Positions 18,479-27,732 of a stretch of DNA of 64,000 nucleotides are shown here, piece by piece. The notes beneath the pieces were generated by a model. That model had not been told where the DNA came from and did not search any database. It saw nothing but the letters and a program-made list of their open reading frames with translations. The number at the start of each line of letters is the position of its first letter. Position 1 is the first letter of the stretch. A program made the position numbers and the translations under genes. The stretch is from Xanthomonas sp. 10-10 (lineage in GTDB: Bacteria > Pseudomonadota > Gammaproteobacteria > Xanthomonadales > Xanthomonadaceae): the NCBI RefSeq assembly GCF_040182365.1, contig NZ_CP144460.1, positions 496,001 through 560,000 of the forward strand. Direction: 5' to 3'.

Positions 18479-20431
18479 TCACCGCGCCGCGTTGGCGTTC
18501 ATCACTGCGTTGCGGTTTGCGTCCAGGTACTGCGCCGGGTCGCGCATGCCGGTGGTGTGGCATTGGCCGGTGGTGTGGCCGCGATTCACGCCGCCCGGCA
18601 GCTGCGCGTTGACCTGCTCCACGGTGCCGTCTTCCGGGTCGTTCAACACCAGGTCCGAGGCCGCGTTGCAATAGTCGTTGGTGTACCAGTTGGTCTTGGC
18701 GAACGAGGTGGTGTAGTAGTTGACCTTGGCGCGTGCGTCGGCGGGAATGCCGGCCAGCCAGGCCTTGGCGCCGTCGTAGGTCAGGTCGGTGTTGGTGCCG
18801 CAGCCCACCCCGAACCACGAGCCCACCGCAGCAAGCACGCCCGACAGATTGGTGCCCTGGTACGGCGTACCCACCGACTGCATCACGCGCCCGCCGCTGG
18901 CGTTATCCAGGCCGCTCCAGTAGTACGCATACAGATGCAGTGCGGCCATGCCGCCCTGGCTGTGCGCCACCGTGGAGAACGACGACCACTGGCTGGCGAA
19001 CTGTGCGATGCGTTGCGCAAACTGATCGTTGCTGCGGTTTTGCTTGGCATCCAGGAATGTCGAGGCATTGGTGAACTGCGCCTGCGGCCATACGCCGTTG
19101 GAGCAATAGCCGTGCACCAGCACCAGTTGCGAGCCCGTTGCCTGCGGCTGTGCCATCGCGGTGGCCAGCGTCGACGGGCGCGGCCCCATGCGCATGCTTT
19201 CATCGATCGCCGCGCTGGACCGCGCAATGCTGGCACGTCGCAACGTGGGCACCTGCAGTGGCAGCGTGCCGGCCTGCACCAGTGGAATATAGTGATCCGG
19301 GTCTTCGATACGCAGCCCGCGCAGTGTGAACGGCGCACGCGCACCGGCACGCGCGATCCAGCGTTCGTCCAGGCTCAACGGCAACTGCCCCTGCTGCGGC
19401 GTCAGCATGCCGCCGATCCACGCCACTGGCACGTCCTTGCCCTTGGCATCGGTACCCCACACCTGCCCGAACACCCGATAGTGCGACGGTGCATTGCCGC
19501 GCGCCGCCACCGGCAGTGCCACCGTCAGCCGCGTACCCTCGCCAGCACGTGCGTTGAGCGCGTTGCCGAGCAATCGCAGCGAGGTATCCAGCACCGGTAA
19601 CACGTGTTCGCTGGTGCGGACAAATGCCTGCCCGGCCTGGTCGTGCCCGCGCACGATCACCTGCGCGATCCAGGTCCCCTCACGCGTTGGCTGGAACTTG
19701 CCCCCATACACGCCGTCGCCGGCGGCACCATCGTTATGCGCACCATCGTCGGCCATCGGCAGAACGCGCACGCCGCCTTGCGGATCGATCACGCGCAGGC
19801 TGGCTTCATCGATCTGGCCGGCCTGGCCCGCAAGTAAGGTGGCTCCATGCGCGTCGTTGCCGCTGAGCATGGCGTTGAGCGTGAGCGACTTGCCCACCAA
19901 CTGCTGGCGATCGCGCGGGTATGAGGCCAGCTGCGTGCGCGCATCGCCTTCCATCAGCACATAGCCACGCTGCGCCACTGGTGATGCCGAGTGCAGCGTT
20001 AGCGACCAATTGCCGTTCTGGGCGGTGTCCACGGCATAGCGCATGCCGCTGGCGCCGCTCTCGGCCGTGCCTAGCAGTGTGCGCTGTGCCTGCAGTTGCG
20101 GTGCAACGGCAGCGGCGCGCGCGCCGGCAACGCGTGGCGCGCTGATCGCCGCATCCCACGCCTGTTCGCCCGCCAGCACCATGAAGCGCAGGTGGCCGTT
20201 CTCCACCGGCAGCGTGCCTTGCCACCGCGCTGCAGTCCCTGCGGGCGTCAGTTCCACCGGCAGCAGCGCACTCTTGGACAGGATCGCCGACTCGGCCGGA
20301 TCGGGCGCGCGCATCTGCGCGAACTCCTCCGGTGGGCCAGCCAGTTGTTTGGGCTGCAGCTCGGCTGCTGCGAGCGGCGTGGTCACGAGCGGCAGGGTGC
20401 ACAGCAATGACAACAGCGACGGCTTCGGCAT
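18479..20431 (-). CDS. Secreted alpha/beta hydrolase with choice-of-anchor-X-like domain
   Basis: 650 residues from MPKPSLLSLLCTLPLVTTPLAAAE, a clear signal peptide. The middle holds VLPMADDGAHNDGAAGDGVYGGKFQPTREGTW (about 230-260), a calcium-loop-like choice-of-anchor X segment. The C-terminal third is a lipase-type domain: LVLVHGYCSNGVWPQ (oxyanion region) and VAHSQGGMAALHLYAYY with Ser as nucleophile. Cysteine-rich loops near the end (SWFGVGCG, NDYCNAASD, GQCHTTG) suggest disulfides in an exported protein. It resembles the large secreted proteins of Xanthomonas and Lysobacter annotated as conditioned-medium factor. Its substrate is not known to me. An upstream ATG (20488) is less likely because it precedes the signal peptide. 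Confidence 0.75.
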   Translation of the reverse strand: MPKPSLLSLLCTLPLVTTPLAAAELQPKQLAGPPEEFAQMRAPDPAESAILSKSALLPVELTPAGTAARWQGTLPVENGHLRFMVLAGEQAWDAAISAPRVAGARAAAVAPQLQAQRTLLGTAESGASGMRYAVDTAQNGNWSLTLHSASPVAQRGYVLMEGDARTQLASYPRDRQQLVGKSLTLNAMLSGNDAHGATLLAGQAGQIDEASLRVIDPQGGVRVLPMADDGAHNDGAAGDGVYGGKFQPTREGTWIAQVIVRGHDQAGQAFVRTSEHVLPVLDTSLRLLGNALNARAGEGTRLTVALPVAARGNAPSHYRVFGQVWGTDAKGKDVPVAWIGGMLTPQQGQLPLSLDERWIARAGARAPFTLRGLRIEDPDHYIPLVQAGTLPLQVPTLRRASIARSSAAIDESMRMGPRPSTLATAMAQPQATGSQLVLVHGYCSNGVWPQAQFTNASTFLDAKQNRSNDQFAQRIAQFASQWSSFSTVAHSQGGMAALHLYAYYWSGLDNASGGRVMQSVGTPYQGTNLSGVLAAVGSWFGVGCGTNTDLTYDGAKAWLAGIPADARAKVNYYTTSFAKTNWYTNDYCNAASDLVLNDPEDGTVEQVNAQLPGGVNRGHTTGQCHTTGMRDPAQYLDANRNAVMNANAAR

Positions 20432-20707
20432 GGCGACATCTCTCCTTGAGCGTTGCAGAAGCGATGCCGCTGCGCAGTGCAGCGACACCGGATGCAGCGC
20501 CCCCTCGCCGCGATTCGCCGATGGTTATACCTCGCGCTTGTGACAGGTCTGCTGTGCGCTGCAGCACCTCACGCGCAGCAAACAAAAACGCCAGAAATAA
20601 ATACTACGGACTGTGATCCAGGTCGTGCACATGGCGAGGCACTCGACGCATCGCTTGATAAAGCCGGAGGGTTGCGATCGATGTGCAGCGCTCAATTCGG
20701 CGCGGTG

Positions 20708-21583
20708 TCAGTCCGCCCTGACCTGCGCGGTGCTGGAGCGGTAGTGCTCCACCCAAGCGATAGTCTGCGCGATGCCGCCGAAGGGATAGAAGTGCAGGCT
20801 GACGTCTCCATGCGCTTCAGTCAGGCCTGTGGCCAGGCGATCCACAAAGCGATCCGGCCCGGCGGTCCCCAGCAACTTGCCGAGCGAGATGCCGTACTTG
20901 GACAGCATCGATGCACAGGCGCCGACACCGCAGCGTGCGGCATAGCGTGCGAGCACCGCCACGCCCGCGGGACCGGGAACGCCCACACGCACGCGATGTT
21001 CGATGCCACGCGCGCGCAGCGCCTGCAACCAAGCCAGCACGAGGTCGGCATCGAGGGCGAACTGGGTGACGATCAGCGGCGCCATGCCGCGCTCGGCGAT
21101 GCTGCGACACTTGCGTTCCAGCACATCCCATTGGGCGGTCGCAGGCATGTCCGGATGTCCGTCCGGATGCCCCGCCACGGCGATGGTCCGGATGCCGCAG
21201 CGCTCGAAGATCCCGGTAGCGATCAGCGACAAGCTGTCCGCAAACGGCCCTCTCGGAGCGGGTGGATCGCCCGCAATCACCAGGCAACGCTCGACGCCGG
21301 CCTCATCGACGGCGCGACTGACGAAGGTGTGGAGCTCCTCGCGCGAGGCGATGCGGCGCGCGGACAGGTGTGGCATCGGCTGAAAGCCGAGTGTGTGCAC
21401 CCTCCGTGCAGCGGCCAGTCGCGCGTCGTCGTCCTGGTTGGGCAGGTAGGGGATGGCAATGGTCGAGCCGCGCATGATCCGAGGCGCCGCTGCGGTCAGC
21501 CCGGCAATGTCGGTTGCGCCGACCTCCAGGGAATAGGCGTCGGTGATGGTGCTGGCCAGGCGGGGCGTATCCGGAGACATCAA
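20708..21583 (-). CDS. Methylenetetrahydrofolate reductase-like protein
   Basis: About 290 residues of the MTHFR TIM-barrel fold: SLEVGATD near the N-terminus, then FQPMPHLSARRIASREELHTFV (the folate-site region), CLVIAGDPPAPRGPF (FAD contacts), IAVAGHPDGHPD, APLIVTQFALDADLVLAWLQALRARGI and RVGVPGPAGVAVLARYA. It is shorter and more divergent than core MetF, as in paralogues found with one-carbon or methyl-transfer genes. It lies on the same strand just after metR (99 bases), and divergently from the mesX-mesD operon, so a role in methyl supply is plausible but unproven. Confidence 0.78.
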   Translation of the reverse strand: MMSPDTPRLASTITDAYSLEVGATDIAGLTAAAPRIMRGSTIAIPYLPNQDDDARLAAARRVHTLGFQPMPHLSARRIASREELHTFVSRAVDEAGVERCLVIAGDPPAPRGPFADSLSLIATGIFERCGIRTIAVAGHPDGHPDMPATAQWDVLERKCRSIAERGMAPLIVTQFALDADLVLAWLQALRARGIEHRVRVGVPGPAGVAVLARYAARCGVGACASMLSKYGISLGKLLGTAGPDRFVDRLATGLTEAHGDVSLHFYPFGGIAQTIAWVEHYRSSTAQVRAD

Positions 21584-21682
21584 AGGCTCTTGCCGTTCTG
21601 AGGTGATGATTGGGTGGCTGAGATATGTCCACTCCGATCGAGCTGGAAAAGCGCCAGCGCGCGCGCGTTGTGGTGATGTCCG

Positions 21683-22597
21683 TCAGTGGGCTTCGGGTGT
21701 CATGGCGGTGCCATTGGCAGGCTGGCGCGCCAGTTCGATGAAGGCACGCAGGTAGTCGATGGCGATATCCGCTTCGCGTGCGCCCAGGAAGATCTGCTTG
21801 GGGATGCCGCGCGCGCCCAGCCGCACCGGCACCACCTCCATCCTGGAAGCGTATTCCTCCACCAGCCAGCGCGGCATGGCGGCCACGCCGCGGCCGCTGG
21901 CCACCATCTGCATCATGATGTCGGTGGTTTCGATGGCCTTGTGGCGCCTGGGCGTGACACCGGCCGGCAACAGGAACTGGCTGTAGATGTCCAGGCGCTC
22001 AAGGTCCACCGGATAGCTGATGAGCACTTCGCGCGTCAGCTGCTGCGGCCTGACGTAGGCAGCCGACGCCAGCGCATGGCTCTTGGCCACCACCAGCACC
22101 TGCTCGTAGTCGAACACTGGTTCGAACCGCAGCCCTGGCTTGTACAGCGGGTCGGGCGTGACCAGCAGATCGATCTCGTAACCGAACAGCGCGCCGATGC
22201 CGCCGAACTGGAACTTCTGCTTCACGTCCACATCCACGTCCGGCCAGGTGGCCAGATAGGGCGCCACCAGCTTGAGCAGCCACTGGTAGCAGGGGTGGCA
22301 CTCCATGCCGATACGCAGCGCGCCGCGTTCGCCCTGTGCGAACTGCCCCAGGCGCTCTTCGGCCAGGTCCAGTTGCGGCAGCACCCGGTTGGCCACCGCC
22401 AGCAGGTACTGGCCGGCCTGGGTCAGGCGCAGGCTGCGCCCCTCGCGCAGCCAGACGTCGGTGCCCAGCTGCTGCTCCAGCTTCTTCATGCTGTGGCTCA
22501 GCGCCGACTGGGTCAGGTTCAGTACGCCGGCGGCGGCGGTCAGCGAGCCTTGCTGCTCGACCTGCTGGACGATGGTGAGATGGATGCGCTCAAGCAT
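21683..22597 (-). CDS. metR: MetR, LysR-family regulator of methionine synthesis
   Basis: 304 residues. The N-terminal domain reads MLERIHLTIVQQVEQQGSLTAAAGVLNLTQSALSHSMKKLEQQLG. The effector domain has the MetR-specific IGMECHPCYQWLLKLVAPYL (about residue 97), VFDYEQVLVVA and SYPVDLERLDIYSQFLLPAGV. Known MetR proteins sense homocysteine and activate metE-type genes. Here it is divergent from the flavin reductase-mesX-mesD operon and upstream of the MTHFR-like gene, which together form its probable regulon. Confidence 0.88.
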   Translation of the reverse strand: MLERIHLTIVQQVEQQGSLTAAAGVLNLTQSALSHSMKKLEQQLGTDVWLREGRSLRLTQAGQYLLAVANRVLPQLDLAEERLGQFAQGERGALRIGMECHPCYQWLLKLVAPYLATWPDVDVDVKQKFQFGGIGALFGYEIDLLVTPDPLYKPGLRFEPVFDYEQVLVVAKSHALASAAYVRPQQLTREVLISYPVDLERLDIYSQFLLPAGVTPRRHKAIETTDIMMQMVASGRGVAAMPRWLVEEYASRMEVVPVRLGARGIPKQIFLGAREADIAIDYLRAFIELARQPANGTAMTPEAH

Positions 22598-22620
22598 TCA
22601 GATGATCCGAATTCATGGAT

Positions 22621-22633
22621 TGTTGAAATAACA
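22621..22633. promoter_or_regulatory. Candidate MetR site, TGTT-N5-AACA
   Basis: A 13-base dyad in the 97-base gap between metR and the divergent flavin reductase gene. It contains a T-N11-A pattern. The classical enteric MetR site is TGAA-N5-TTCA, so this is only a similar arrangement. Confidence 0.4.
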
Positions 22634-22694
22634 CCATTTTACTTCATCGAATGCGAGCCCTAGCATCAGGACTCGTCGTTCTAGGCCGCCCCGC

Positions 22695-23291
22695 ATGACT
22701 GTCAAAGTGCCACACCCGCTCCGCGTCGTCGCCGTCTCCGGCGGGCTGCAACGTCCCTCCAAAGCCGTCGCCCTGGCCGATCACCTGCTGGGCCTGATCG
22801 CCGAGGCAGTGCCGTGCGAGCAACAGCTGGTCGAACTGGGAGCGTTGGCACCGCAGTTTGCTGGTGCGGTGTGGCGCTCGCAGCTGCCGGCAACGGTGGA
22901 GCAGGCACTGTCGGCGGTGGAGCAGGCCGACGTTGTGGTGGTGACCACGCCGGTCTATCGCGGTTCCTTCACCGGGTTGTTCAAGCATTTCTTCGACTTC
23001 ATCCATCAGGATGCCTTGATCGACACGCCCATCCTGTTGGCGGCAACCGGCGGCAGCGAGCGTCATGCGCTGGTGATCGATCACCAGCTGCGGCCACTTT
23101 TCAGTTTTTTCCAGGCGCGTACGTTGCCGCTGGGCATCTACGCCACCGACCGCGACTTCCTGGACTACCGCGTGCACAACGAGGCCCTGGCCGAGCGCGC
23201 CAGGCTGGCAGTGCAGCGCGCACTGCCGCTGATCGCATTGACGCGGCCGGCAGGCACCAGCGCCGCGGAAAAAAACGTGGCCGCAGCCTGA
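22695..23291 (+). CDS. NAD(P)H-dependent FMN reductase (MsuE-like)
   Basis: 198-residue flavodoxin-fold reductase: RVVAVSGGLQRPSKAVALADHLL at the phosphate loop, VVVTTPVYRGSFTGLFKHFFDFI (about 75-97), and LLAATGGSERHALVIDHQLRPLFSFFQA. It closely resembles MsuE/SsuE, which feed FMNH2 to flavin-dependent oxygenases. It is first in the operon with mesX and mesD. It may provide reduced flavin to MesX or to the methyl-transfer reaction; that role is inference. Confidence 0.85.
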   Translation: MTVKVPHPLRVVAVSGGLQRPSKAVALADHLLGLIAEAVPCEQQLVELGALAPQFAGAVWRSQLPATVEQALSAVEQADVVVVTTPVYRGSFTGLFKHFFDFIHQDALIDTPILLAATGGSERHALVIDHQLRPLFSFFQARTLPLGIYATDRDFLDYRVHNEALAERARLAVQRALPLIALTRPAGTSAAEKNVAAA

Positions 23292-23455
23292 GGGCCAATC
23301 GGCCCAAGGCCGGCGGGCCGCAACGCCCTTTGCCGGCCACCGGATCAGCGGGCGATCGCCTGCCGATCCGGATTTCCGGGCTCCCTCCAGCAGGCATCGC
23401 CGCCTGTGCAGGCAAGCCCGCCCGTCTCATCTCGGAAACAAGGCGTCAGCTCGCA

Positions 23456-24439
23456 ATGACTCAAGAATTCACCTTCGGCATCAAGAGCCTCCGCTTCGAC
23501 GAGGACTATCGTCCCGCGGGCAATACGCGCAACACCACGAACTTCGCCAACCTCGCCAGGGGTGAGCGTCGCCAGGAAAACTTGCGCAACACGCTTGCGA
23601 TGATCAACAACCGCTTCAACGACCTGGCGCATTGGGATAACCCCAGGCGCGACCGCTACGCTGTGGAACTGGACATCATCTCGGTGCAGATGACGGTTGC
23701 CGGGAGCGAACGGGGCGATGAGTTTCCGTTGATCGAGATCCTCAAGACCAACATCCTCGACAGAACGACCGGCGCGCGCATCGATGGCATCGCAGGAAAC
23801 AACTTTTCCTCCTACGTCCGCGACTACGATTTCAGCGTGCTGCTGCCCGCCCACAACCAGGACAGGTCCGCATTCGGCATCCCGGACGATTTCGGCAGCC
23901 TGCATGGACAGTTGTTCAGGCATTTCGTGAACTCGGAGGCGTATAGCACGCGGTTCGCCAAGCCGCCGGTCATTTGCATCAGCGTCTCCAGCAGCAGGGT
24001 CTATCACCGAACGGGCAACCGGCACCCCGTGCTCGGCATCGAGTACCGGCAGGACGAATTTTCCCTGACCGATCGCTACTTCGAGAAGATGGGCCTGCAG
24101 GTGCGCTATTTCATGCCTCCCAACAGCGTCGCCCCGTTGGCTTTTTACTTCTTCGGCGACCTGCTCGGCGATTACAGCAATCTCGAGCTGATCGGCACCA
24201 TCAGCACGATGGAAACCTTCCAGAAGATCTACCGGCCAGAAATCTACAACGCCAATTCCGCGGCAGGGGCCATCTATCAGCCGAGCCTGAAGCATCAGGA
24301 TTACTCGTCCACCCAGATCGTCTATGACCGCGAAGAGCGCAGCCAGCTCGCTGTCACGCAGGGGAAATTTACCGAGGAGCACTTCATCAGGCCCTACGGA
24401 AACATCCTCAAGCAATGGGCTTCCAGCCACGCTTCCTAA
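23456..24439 (+). CDS. mesX: MesX (DUF1852), partner of methionine synthase MesD
   Basis: 327 residues recognised as DUF1852: FGIKSLRFDEDYRPAGNTRNTTNFANLARG at the N-terminus, then RNTLAMINNRFNDLAHWDNPRRDRYAVELDIISVQ, and ICISVSSSRVYHRTGNRHPVLGIEYRQDEFSLTDRYFEKMGLQVRYFMPPNSVAPLAFYFFGDLLGDY. As I recall, this family was shown by fitness data to be needed for the MesD type of folate-independent methionine synthase and was proposed to be an oxygenase that helps make the methyl donor. It is 164 bases after the flavin reductase and 28 bases before mesD. No canonical cofactor motif is obvious. Confidence 0.85.
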   Translation: MTQEFTFGIKSLRFDEDYRPAGNTRNTTNFANLARGERRQENLRNTLAMINNRFNDLAHWDNPRRDRYAVELDIISVQMTVAGSERGDEFPLIEILKTNILDRTTGARIDGIAGNNFSSYVRDYDFSVLLPAHNQDRSAFGIPDDFGSLHGQLFRHFVNSEAYSTRFAKPPVICISVSSSRVYHRTGNRHPVLGIEYRQDEFSLTDRYFEKMGLQVRYFMPPNSVAPLAFYFFGDLLGDYSNLELIGTISTMETFQKIYRPEIYNANSAAGAIYQPSLKHQDYSSTQIVYDREERSQLAVTQGKFTEEHFIRPYGNILKQWASSHAS

Positions 24440-24467
24440 TCAACACGAACGCAAGACATCACTCATC

Positions 24468-25499
24468 ATGAAAAAGCTGCTCCCCACCTCCACCGCCGGC
24501 AGCCTGCCCAAGCCGTCCTGGCTCGCACAGCCCGAGAAACTCTGGTCTCCCTGGAAGCTGCAGGACGAGGAACTGAGCGAAGGCAAGCAGGACGCATTGC
24601 GCCTGTCGCTGCAGGAACAGCAGCACGCCGGCATCGATATCGTCAGCGACGGCGAGCAGACCCGCCAGCATTTCGTCACCACCTTCATCGAACACCTCAG
24701 CGGCGTCGATTTCGAAAAGCGCGAGACCGTCAGGATCCGCAATCGCTATGACGCCAGCGTCCCCACCGTCGTTGGCGCGGTGAGCCGCCCCAGGCCGGTG
24801 TTCGTGGACGATGCCAGGTTCCTGCGCCAGCAGACCGCGCAGCCGATCAAATGGGCGCTGCCTGGCCCCATGACGATGATCGACACCCTGTTCGACGCGC
24901 ACTACAAAAGCCGCGACAAGCTGGCATGGGAATTTGCGAAGATCCTCAATGAGGAAGCGAAGGAGCTGGAAGCGGCCGGCGTGGATATCATCCAGTTCGA
25001 CGAGCCGGCCTTCAACGTCTTCTTCGACGAGGTCAACGACTGGGGGGTTGCCACCCTCGAACGCGCGGTGGAAGGGCTCAAGTGCGAGACCGCCGTCCAT
25101 ATCTGCTATGGCTACGGCATCAAGGCCAATACCGACTGGAAGCAGACCCTGGGCTCGGAATGGCGTCAGTACGAAGAGTCGTTCCCCAAGCTGCAGGCGT
25201 CCAGCATCGACATCATCTCGCTGGAGTGCCACAACTCGCACGTGCCGATCGATCTGATCGAACTGGTGCGCGGCAAGAAGGTGATGGTCGGGGCCATCGA
25301 CGTGGCAAGCACCACGATCGAAACAGCGGAGGAAGTAGCCGATACGCTGCGCAAGGCGCTTCGCTTTGTCGATGCCGACAAGCTCTACCCGTCCACCAAC
25401 TGCGGGATGGCGCCGCTTGCCCGGGACGTCGCAAGGGGCAAGCTCAAGGCCCTCAGTGCGGGCGCGGACATCATCCGGGCAGAACTGTCGGCGCGGTAA
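24468..25499 (+). CDS. mesD: MesD, short MetE-like methionine synthase
   Basis: 343 residues, equal to only the C-terminal catalytic half of MetE. The start is MKKLLPTSTAGSLPKPSWLAQP. Zinc ligands are visible as His and Cys in AVHICYG (about 208), Glu in ISLECHNSH (about 250) and Cys in PSTNCGMAPL (about 312). The homocysteine/aspartate region is DIIQFDEPAF. The N-terminal half of MetE, which binds methyl-THF polyglutamate, is absent, as in the folate-independent families. Coupling to DUF1852 marks the MesD family. It makes methionine from homocysteine with a methyl donor that is not established. Confidence 0.85.
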   Translation: MKKLLPTSTAGSLPKPSWLAQPEKLWSPWKLQDEELSEGKQDALRLSLQEQQHAGIDIVSDGEQTRQHFVTTFIEHLSGVDFEKRETVRIRNRYDASVPTVVGAVSRPRPVFVDDARFLRQQTAQPIKWALPGPMTMIDTLFDAHYKSRDKLAWEFAKILNEEAKELEAAGVDIIQFDEPAFNVFFDEVNDWGVATLERAVEGLKCETAVHICYGYGIKANTDWKQTLGSEWRQYEESFPKLQASSIDIISLECHNSHVPIDLIELVRGKKVMVGAIDVASTTIETAEEVADTLRKALRFVDADKLYPSTNCGMAPLARDVARGKLKALSAGADIIRAELSAR

Positions 25500-26190
25500 C
25501 GCGCCATTGCTGGCGTCGATCGGCGGCCGGAGGAGTGGGGCGACGCGCGCTCCCTCCTGCCGCAGCAATCGGTGACCGACACCGGTGCTGCAACAACATC
25601 GAGCCCCCGCAGGCGGAGACTCGATGTCTTCCAGCGGGTTGCAGGACTCGGTGAGTGATCTGCAACAGCAACCGCAGCAGGTCGCCGTAGACCACCGGAG
25701 ACGGCGCTGCCGAGACGTCGCTAAGCGTCGTCTACGAATACGCGACTCCGGCTTTCTCAGCCGTCCATCGGTGCCCTGGGACAGCGGTTTCCACTGCATC
25801 CAGGCACAGACGTGGGGCATCGGTGGCGAACCACCTGGTCATCTCCTGCGCGTGCACGCCGCTGCCGTCGGCCTGATGGCAGCGTGCCGTGGCGCCATCG
25901 CCGGCCAGCGGATCGCGCTCGGTGAGCGCAGCCGACACAGTGACGATGCTGAACCCCCGTTCGTCACCGCGCCCTGCCCGATTGCCCGCGTTGCATGGCT
26001 TGGCTACAGTTGCGCGGTCGAAAGAGTGCAGGCCGGATGGTAGCCCGGTCATCCATCCGATCAGGGTGGCCAGCTCTCCCGCGAGGGTATCCGCGACACC
26101 GAGACCGGCCTTGCCGGAACGAGGTGTGCCCGCTGATCTCTCACGACCCATCATCGGCGCGCCTCCACTGACCCTGGAAGGATATTGCGC
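25500..26190. other. Long intergenic, no supported gene
   Basis: About 690 bases between mesD and an SDR gene. A minus-strand frame at 25732-26154 is open but its translation matches nothing I know and has no RBS. Near 25570-25630 an imperfect inverted repeat around CGAGCCCCCGCAGGCGGAGACTCG could terminate mesD. The rest may be a decayed gene. Confidence 0.4.
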
Positions 26191-26928
26191 ATGAATTTCA
26201 CCTCCAACACCCTCTTGATCACCGGCGGTGCCACCGGCATCGGCTTTGCGCTCGCACGCGCGCTGGTGGAGCAGGGCAACACCGTCATCATCTGTGGTCG
26301 CAGCGCCGCTGCGTTACGCCAGGCCAAGGACACGCTGCCGGCGCTGATCACCCAGGTCTGCGATATCGCCGACACGGCAAGTCGTCGTGAACTGGTGGAC
26401 TGGTTGCGGGCACACCATCCGCACTGCAACGTGCTGATCAACAACGCCGGCGTGCAGCGGCATCGCGATTTCACCGGCACCGATGCTGTGGCCGATCTCG
26501 ACCAGGAAATCGCCATCAACCTGACCGCGCCGATCCATCTGATTGCCGAGCTGCTGCCGTTGCTGCGGCAGCAACAACACGCGGCCATCATCAACATCAC
26601 CTCGGGGCTGGCGTTCTCGCCGATGGCCGATGTGCCGGTCTACTGTGCCAGCAAGGCGGCGCTGCACTCCTTCACCCTGAGTCTGCGTCACCAGTTGAAG
26701 GACAGTACCGTCCGTGTGATCGAGATAGCGCCGCCCATCGTCGATACCGGTCTGGGTGGTGGTACGCGCAGTGCAGGCACCGCCACGCGCAACATGATGC
26801 CCGCTGAGCAGTTCGCCCAGGAGGCGATCGCCCAGCTTGAAGCCGGTCAGGACGAGGTGCTGATCGGGATCTCGGCCGACACCCGTCGCTTGGGTGAAGC
26901 CTTGTTCGAGCGGATGAATCACCGCTAG
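26191..26928 (+). CDS. SDR family oxidoreductase (DltE-like)
   Basis: 245 residues. The cofactor motif is TGGATGIGFALARAL, the structural motif is NNAGVQRHRDF, and the catalytic residues lie in ITSGLAFSP and YCASKAALHSF. The shape and the HLIAELLPLLRQQ segment resemble the DltE subgroup, whose substrate is unknown. The start at ATG 26191 is preceded by GGAAGGATAT, a fair RBS. It is followed convergently by a YafY-type regulator. Confidence 0.85.
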   Translation: MNFTSNTLLITGGATGIGFALARALVEQGNTVIICGRSAAALRQAKDTLPALITQVCDIADTASRRELVDWLRAHHPHCNVLINNAGVQRHRDFTGTDAVADLDQEIAINLTAPIHLIAELLPLLRQQQHAAIINITSGLAFSPMADVPVYCASKAALHSFTLSLRHQLKDSTVRVIEIAPPIVDTGLGGGTRSAGTATRNMMPAEQFAQEAIAQLEAGQDEVLIGISADTRRLGEALFERMNHR

Positions 26929-27032
26929 TTTGTTGGGCAACGTCGCTGGTGGTGGTTGCGTCGTGCAGAACGCCATCAGCGACGTCTTGGCTGCGATAGC
27001 GGTCGGCGGGCGGGGCGCTGACGTTGGAGCGC

Positions 27033-27731
27033 TCAGCAATCGCCCTGCTTGCAGGGATGGCTTTCGCTGGCCCGCCATCGTTTCACCAACTGGCGGCGAT
27101 TGTGCTGATACTGCTCCTGCAGATACTCGATCCTGTCGATGGCCTCTGTGCGGAAGATGCGGAAATCGCCGCATGCTTCGCACCATGCGGCGATCTTCCA
27201 CCGTGCGTCGACCAGGCCCAGCATGATCGGCCAGACCGTGCGCTCCGACACCACACCGGTCTTGCTCGTATAGCCGATGCGCAGTTTGCGTTGTGCATGC
27301 AGCGCCTTGCGGATCTTGCCAAGGTCGACAATGGATTCTGGCTGGGGTCCCCGGCTGATATACAGCGCACTGTCGTCCAGTGCCAGGCGCATCTCCTGCG
27401 AGATCACTCCGTCGAGTTTTGCCAGCGCATTGTGCACCGCGTGGGTCATCGCCGCGTCGCTCTGGCGGCTGACCCACTGCGCGCCGGTGACCAGCGCGCG
27501 GAGTTCTTCCTCGGTAAAGGCGAGGGGTGGGAGCACAAAGCCCGGTCGCAGGATGTATCCCACGCCTGCCTCTCCCTCGACATCGGCACCCATTGCCTGC
27601 AAGGTCGCGATATCGCGCCGGATCGTGCGCAGCGACACGCCAAGCTCTTGCGCAAGCGTGCTTCCGGACACGGTTGCCCGATGTCGCCGCAAGACTTGCA
27701 ATAGATCCAACAGGCGTTGGCTACGCGACAT
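27033..27731 (-). CDS. YafY-type transcriptional regulator (HTH + WYL)
   Basis: 232 residues. The DeoR-like HTH reads SRSQRLLDLLQVLRRHRATVSGSTLAQELGVSLRTIRRDIATLQAMGADVEGEAGVGYIL. A WYL-domain C-terminus begins near LRIGYTSKTGVVSERTVWPIMLGLVDARWKIAAWCEACGDFRIFRTEAIDRIEYL; the tryptophan-tyrosine-leucine motif is replaced by variants here. The ATG at 27731 lies one base after the stop of the alcohol dehydrogenase gene, so translation is probably coupled. It likely controls that enzyme. Confidence 0.87.
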   Translation of the reverse strand: MSRSQRLLDLLQVLRRHRATVSGSTLAQELGVSLRTIRRDIATLQAMGADVEGEAGVGYILRPGFVLPPLAFTEEELRALVTGAQWVSRQSDAAMTHAVHNALAKLDGVISQEMRLALDDSALYISRGPQPESIVDLGKIRKALHAQRKLRIGYTSKTGVVSERTVWPIMLGLVDARWKIAAWCEACGDFRIFRTEAIDRIEYLQEQYQHNRRQLVKRWRASESHPCKQGDC

Positions 27732-27732
27732 G

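Noticed and set aside
25732..26154. Minus-strand 140-residue frame after mesD
   Set aside because: No RBS, no recognisable motif, and composition like antisense DNA.
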